Assembly: GCF_003480315.1 (NCBI RefSeq)
Contig: NZ_QUIV01000012.1
Coordinates: 547-64,546 of the forward strand
Source of the DNA: Clostridium sp. AM33-3
Lineage (GTDB): Bacteria; Bacillota; Clostridia; Lachnospirales; Lachnospiraceae
Length of the DNA stretch: 64,000 bases
Direction: 5' to 3'
Below are positions 60,758 to 64,000 of the stretch, one piece after another. Positions within the stretch are counted from its first letter, which is position 1; the number at the start of each line of letters is the position of its first letter. Below the pieces are notes generated by a model. The model did no database searches. It was not told where the DNA came from and saw nothing but the letters and a program-made list of their open reading frames with translations. The position numbers and the translations under genes are program-made.

Positions 60758-61279
60758 TTATGTATCGGAATAAGAACTGCATTTTTCTTCCAGCATTTTG
60801 AAATTACAGCATCTTGCAGCAAGGGAAGAATCCGGCTTGGCAATGCGCTTCTGGTATAATTTCAGGGCTTTGTTTTGTAGAGTGTCCTGAACATTGTCAA
60901 TCAGGGCTTTTTCTTTCTGGAGAAGGTAAACATAGTCGTTTTTTTCCTTTTCGTTGCTGAAAGAACGGAAACTTTCTACCTGATTATATTTTAACTGAGT
61001 AAGGCAGTTATCAGGAACCGGAATCATATTATTGATATTCAATACAGCATAAAGATATCCGGTGGATTCCTCATGGAGTTTGTGGAAATCCAGACTGTTG
61101 GACATTTTCTGATGTTTCGGTTTTGCAGAGGAAATAGGGACATAGTAGTGGAAATCTCCGATAGTAAGAAGAATTACCACATGGAGTTTCAAACGTTCCC
61201 CATACTCCACATATCCGACACGGGAATCAAACTGTGTCAGGTAATTTATGTATTTTTTATCGACAACGTACCAATCCAT
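60758..61279 (-). CDS. toxN: ToxN/AbiQ family type III toxin (endoribonuclease)
   Basis: 173 aa from the ATG at 61279 (AGGAGA before it), the usual ToxN length. WYVVDKKYINYLTQFDSRVGYVEYGERLKLHVVILLTIGDFHYYVPISSAKPKHQKMSNSLDFHKL and LYAVLNINNMIPVPDNCL, then an all-helical end, follow the ToxN/AbiQ/CptN pattern. These endoribonucleases are held inactive in a complex with small RNA repeats cut from their own leader. The gene is preceded by a terminator and by two RNA repeats, as the type III layout requires. CptIN of Lachnospiraceae is the closest known relative by host range (inference). Confidence 0.85.
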   Translation of the reverse strand: MDWYVVDKKYINYLTQFDSRVGYVEYGERLKLHVVILLTIGDFHYYVPISSAKPKHQKMSNSLDFHKLHEESTGYLYAVLNINNMIPVPDNCLTQLKYNQVESFRSFSNEKEKNDYVYLLQKEKALIDNVQDTLQNKALKLYQKRIAKPDSSLAARCCNFKMLEEKCSSYSDT

Positions 61280-61296
61280 AGAGTCTCCTGAAAAGC

Positions 61297-61324
61297 AAAA
61301 AAGCGGGTGGATTACTCCACCCAC
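61297..61324 (-). terminator. Attenuating terminator between antitoxin RNA and toxin
   Basis: On the minus strand GTGGGTGGA (GTAA loop) TCCACCCGC forms a 9-bp stem followed by TTTTTT. In type III systems a leaky terminator here keeps RNA in excess over toxin. Confidence 0.85.
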
Positions 61325-61328
61325 TGCT

Positions 61329-61400
61329 TTTAACCGATTGTTTTAATTGGACAATCTAACCGCTTTTAACCGAGCGTTTTAACTGGACGCTCTAACCGCT
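61329..61400 (-). ncRNA. ToxI/CptI-like antitoxin RNA, two 36-nt repeats
   Basis: Two head-to-tail units, exactly 36 bases each: 61365-61400 (transcribed first) and 61329-61364. Thirty-one of 36 positions agree. Each holds a 6-bp stem (GAGCGT/ACGCTC in the first, GATTGT/ACAATC in the second); two of its base pairs are changed on both sides, so pairing is kept. A third or partial copy is not seen. Confidence 0.85.
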
Positions 61401-61401
61401 G

Positions 61402-61454
61402 CACAGATATCTATCTGTGTTTTTATTATATGCAATTTTACAGCAAAAAATCAA
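61402..61454 (-). promoter_or_regulatory. Promoter of the antitoxin-toxin operon
   Basis: On the minus strand TTGATT (61449-61454), 18 bases and TATAAT (61425-61430). Around the expected start lies an 18-bp perfect palindrome (61402-61419, CACAGATA GA TATCTGTG on the minus strand), either an operator or a 5' hairpin of the RNA. Confidence 0.75.
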
Positions 61455-61463
61455 TGCCTTTGA

Positions 61464-61697
61464 TTGCTAAAATTTTATGAACTTTTTTCGATAGTTACTG
61501 ATGAAAACTCCAATATGAAAAAGATGGGAGATATTATCTTAAGGCAGGAGGACGTGCTTCATATTCCCGGACTTGGATTTGATGGTCTTATCGGTTACTC
61601 ACCTATTGCGATGGCAAGAAATGCTGTCGGTATGACAATGGCCTGTGAAGAATAAGGAGCCAGCTTTTTTGCCAATGGCGCAAATCTCGGTGGTGTT
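61464..61697 (+). pseudogene. Portal protein fragment of another phage, with internal stop
   Basis: FYELFSIVTDENSNMKKMGDIILRQEDVLHIPGLGFDGLIGYSPIAMARNAVGMTMACEE, then TAA at 61653-61655 where a Tyr codon is expected, then GASFFANGANLGGVV. This is the middle of an HK97-family portal. It stops being phage-like at about 61697, where the permease begins. Same lost phage as the TerL fragment. Confidence 0.8.
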
Positions 61698-62522
61698 GTG
61701 ATAAACATACATTATATCCGCAATTTACTGCATTTTGATCTCGGTACATCCATCCGCACCAGCCGACCGGTTTTGGATGATCTGGCCCGGTGTTATCCGG
61801 CAACTCTGGAGCTCGCCCTGTTCTCCATTGTGATCGCGTCCCTGTTCGGCATCCTGTTTGGCATCATTTCTGCCATTCGCCGAAACAGCGTTATCGACCA
61901 GGCTGTCCGTGCTGTCTCCGTCACGGGTGTCAGCATTCCGGCGTTCTGGTTTGCCCTGCTGATGCTGTATTTCTTTTATTACAAATTAAAGATCTTTCCG
62001 GGACCGGGACGATTAAGCAACAGTTTTTCCGCGCCGCAGACCGTGACCGGTATGTATGTGCTGGACAGTCTGCTGGAGGGGAATCCTGTCAAAGCCATGG
62101 ATGCACTGCGGCATCTGATCCTGCCGGGCATTGTGCTGGCAGCCTTTACGATGGGGCTGATCACAAGAACAACGCGTTCCAATCTGCTGGATGCACTTTC
62201 TACGGATTATAGCCGCACCGCAAAGGCGAAGGAACTTGGCAGTCTGGGACTGATCATCGGTCATGCCCTGGGCAATGCGCTGATCCCGGTTATGACCGTG
62301 ATTGGTCTGGGACTTGGAAATCTGCTGGGCGGCATGGTGCTTGTCGAGACCATTTTCAAGTGGCCGGGAGTAGGTCAGTTCGCATACGAGTCTGTGATGA
62401 CGGCGGACTATCCGGCAATCATCGGCGAGGCGCTTCTGATCGCGCCGAATTATATGATCATTAATACAGTGGTTGATATTCTGTACGGAATCATCGATCC
62501 AAGAGTGAGGTGCAGCGAATGA
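61698..62522 (+). CDS. Dipeptide/oligopeptide ABC permease (DppB/OppB), N-terminus lost
   Basis: 274 aa from a GTG at 61698 with only a weak ribosome binding site. It begins in the middle of the family pattern: YIRNLLHFDLGTSIRTSRPVLDDL, normally preceded by about 70-75 residues with the first membrane segment. The rest is intact, including the EAA loop AKELGSLGLIIGHALGNALIPVMTVIGLGLGNLLGG. The missing front is replaced by the phage portal fragment. It is probably non-functional, or works only if the first membrane segment is dispensable. Confidence 0.85.
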   Translation: MINIHYIRNLLHFDLGTSIRTSRPVLDDLARCYPATLELALFSIVIASLFGILFGIISAIRRNSVIDQAVRAVSVTGVSIPAFWFALLMLYFFYYKLKIFPGPGRLSNSFSAPQTVTGMYVLDSLLEGNPVKAMDALRHLILPGIVLAAFTMGLITRTTRSNLLDALSTDYSRTAKAKELGSLGLIIGHALGNALIPVMTVIGLGLGNLLGGMVLVETIFKWPGVGQFAYESVMTADYPAIIGEALLIAPNYMIINTVVDILYGIIDPRVRCSE

Positions 62523-63379
62523 TATATTCCCTGAAAAAATTATTAAAATCCAATTACCTGTTCACGCTGGGAATTGTGATCTGCCTGGGATGGATCCTTG
62601 CGGCTGTCTTTGCTCCGGTGATCGCACTCTACGACCCGATCGCGCAGGATCTGACCCTGCGGCTGAATGCACCGTCGGCAAGCCATATCTTCGGCACCGA
62701 CAACTTTGGCCGCGATATCTTCAGCCGTGTGATCTACGGAGGCCGGTATTCTTTGCTCGCCGGATGCCTTTCCGTTACCATTGCCGGTGTCATCGGTACT
62801 TTTTACGGGGCTTTGGCTGGTTATGTGGGTGGATGGCTGGATAATGTCATGATGCGTTTTTCCGAAATGATCTTATCCTTCCCGTCCCTGATCCTGGCTA
62901 TGATCATCAATGCGGTGATGGGTTCCAATCTGTTTAACACCATGTTTGCCCTGGTCATCGTATCCTGGCCGACTTACGCAAGACTCATGCGAAGCGTGGT
63001 TTTAAGTGTCAAGGAAAATGAGTACGTGAATGCGGCGGAAGCCCTGGGCGCCTCCCGCATGCGTATCCTGATGAAAGAAATCATCCCCAACAGTGTCAGC
63101 TCCGTGCTGATCATGGCGACTACGGATATCGGAAATAAGATCCTGATGTTCTCAACGCTGAGCTTTCTGGGACTGGGCTCCGCACCGCCTACCCCGGAAT
63201 GGGGCATGATGGTTTCTGACGGTGTGGATTACTTCAATAAGTTCTGGGTATCCGGTTTCCCGGGTCTTGCGATCTTCACCATGGCTGTAGGAGCCAATTT
63301 CATTGGCGATGGTCTGCGGCGCCCCTTTTGGCAGATAGGGATTTTTGAGAAAAAACTGTCGATAGCAAAGAAAAAATGA
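62510..63379 (+). CDS. Dipeptide/oligopeptide ABC permease (DppC/OppC)
   Basis: 289 aa, overlapping the previous gene by 13 bases. N-terminal LGIVICLGWILAAVFAPVIALYDPIAQDL, then HIFGTDNFGRDIFSRVIYGGRYSLLAG, then the EAA loop AAEALGASRMRILMKEIIPNSVSSVLIMATTDIGNKILMFSTLSFLGLG. Complete. Its partner upstream is damaged; ATPase genes are not in the window. Confidence 0.92.
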   Translation: MQRMIYSLKKLLKSNYLFTLGIVICLGWILAAVFAPVIALYDPIAQDLTLRLNAPSASHIFGTDNFGRDIFSRVIYGGRYSLLAGCLSVTIAGVIGTFYGALAGYVGGWLDNVMMRFSEMILSFPSLILAMIINAVMGSNLFNTMFALVIVSWPTYARLMRSVVLSVKENEYVNAAEALGASRMRILMKEIIPNSVSSVLIMATTDIGNKILMFSTLSFLGLGSAPPTPEWGMMVSDGVDYFNKFWVSGFPGLAIFTMAVGANFIGDGLRRPFWQIGIFEKKLSIAKKK

Positions 63380-63392
63380 GGAGGATTTTACC

Positions 63393-64000
63393 ATGAACGA
63401 AGCAAGAGCAAAACGAATTCTGGATGAATTACAGAAGCAGGGGGTCAGCCAGATGCTGCTGACAGATCCTATGTCTATTTACTATCTGACTGGTGTGTCC
63501 ATGGCACCGATCGAGCGGTTTTATGCACTGCTGTTACGGGCAGACGGACATCATGCTTATTTTTTAAATCATCTGTTCCATGTGCCGCAGGAGGTGGGTG
63601 TGGAGAAGGTCTGGTATTCTGACACAGATCCGGTGGCTGAGATTGTGGCAGCGCATCTGGACAAGCATGCAGTGCTGGGGGTAGATAAGGATTTAAAGGC
63701 CCGGTTTCTGCTTCCGCTGATGGAGATGAAGGCAGCGGCAGGCTTTGTGAATGGCTCTGAGGCTGTGGACATTACCCGCGGTGTGAAGGATGCTGAGGAA
63801 CAGGAAAAGATGCGTGTGGCTTCAGACATTAATGACCAGGCCATGGCCCGGTTTAAAAGCCTGATCCATGAGGGTGTGACGGAGCAGGAGGTTGCGGACC
63901 AGATGCTGGAGATTTATCTGAGCCTTGGCGCGGACGGATATTCCTTCCCACCTCTAGTTGCTTTCGGTGCGAATGCGGCAGATCCGCATCATGCCCCGGA
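63393..64000 (+). CDS. M24 family Xaa-Pro peptidase, partial at the window end
   Basis: At least 202 aa, open to the end of the window. AGGAGG precedes the ATG. The N-terminal creatinase-type domain (MNEARAKRILDELQKQGVSQMLLTDPMSIYYLTGV) is followed by the start of the pita-bread domain (VKDAEEQEKMRVASDINDQAMARFKSLIHEGVTEQEVADQMLEIYLSLGADGYSFPPLVAFGANAADPHH). It cuts Xaa-Pro peptides, which fits its position behind a peptide transporter. Confidence 0.9.
   Translation, partial: MNEARAKRILDELQKQGVSQMLLTDPMSIYYLTGVSMAPIERFYALLLRADGHHAYFLNHLFHVPQEVGVEKVWYSDTDPVAEIVAAHLDKHAVLGVDKDLKARFLLPLMEMKAAAGFVNGSEAVDITRGVKDAEEQEKMRVASDINDQAMARFKSLIHEGVTEQEVADQMLEIYLSLGADGYSFPPLVAFGANAADPHHAP

Noticed and set aside
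61329..61400. Two 36-nt direct repeats as a mini CRISPR array
   Set aside because: The units are contiguous with no spacers, no cas genes are near, and they precede a ToxN-family gene with a terminator between, which is the type III toxin-antitoxin layout.

Overview
This window comes from a low-to-mid GC Gram-positive gut anaerobe, almost certainly a member of the Lachnospiraceae (Clostridia). The chromosomal genes point that way (a TrpR-like YerC/YecD regulator, a DUF1836 regulator, a Cof-type HAD hydrolase, PcrA followed by a small acidic membrane protein, RlmD), as do the AGGAGG-type ribosome binding sites and the prophage gene families. No rRNA, tRNA or CRISPR array was found.

Layout. 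(1) 1-13.7 kb is ordinary chromosome: a lipoprotein, a MATE exporter, a membrane-anchored NodB-type polysaccharide deacetylase, a DacF/PBP5-type D,D-carboxypeptidase, an orphan NMT1-like binding lipoprotein, a HAD phosphatase, two small regulators, RidA, PcrA, a small acidic-tailed membrane protein, a hairpin-rich repeat element and RlmD. (2) From about 13.7 kb to 58.8-60.2 kb lies a nearly complete contractile-tailed (myovirus) prophage. A large serine recombinase abuts the 3' end of rlmD. Then come a HicAB toxin-antitoxin pair, a divergent lysogeny switch with three operators, a probable moron encoding a repetitive tail-anchored protein, and an early region. The early region holds an HUH Rep with a hairpin cluster in front of it, a degenerate RNase H fold, PcfJ, a DUF3102-like protein, an orphan HsdM with a half-HsdS, and an island of tiny zinc-ribbon genes. 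A LemA/membrane protein/DUF4317 module and an ArpU-like late regulator follow. The late operon runs in canonical order: TerS, TerL, portal-MuF fusion, protease, capsid, connectors, DUF3383 sheath, DUF3277 tube, chaperones, tape measure, baseplate (hub, plug, spike, gp25-like wedge, gpJ, gpI), fibre and Ig-like proteins, holins, XkdX and an M15 endolysin. (3) 58.8-61.7 kb is scar tissue: a tyrosine recombinase, a frameshifted TerL fragment and a truncated portal fragment from a different HK97-type phage. Between those two fragments sits an intact type III toxin-antitoxin system: a ToxN/AbiQ-family endoribonuclease with two 36-nt antitoxin RNA repeats. (4) 61.7-64 kb is chromosome again: a dipeptide/oligopeptide ABC permease that has lost its N-terminus at the phage junction, its partner permease, and an M24 peptidase that runs off the window.

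The most notable points are the type III toxin-antitoxin system, whose two RNA repeats differ by compensatory base changes; a probable invertible or decayed alternative tail-fibre end at 53.6-54.4 kb; a leader motif (AATTAAGATT plus a Shine-Dalgarno sequence) repeated in front of seven consecutive tiny genes; a 16-bp palindrome repeated across the prophage; and a moron with its own strong promoter inside the early lytic region.
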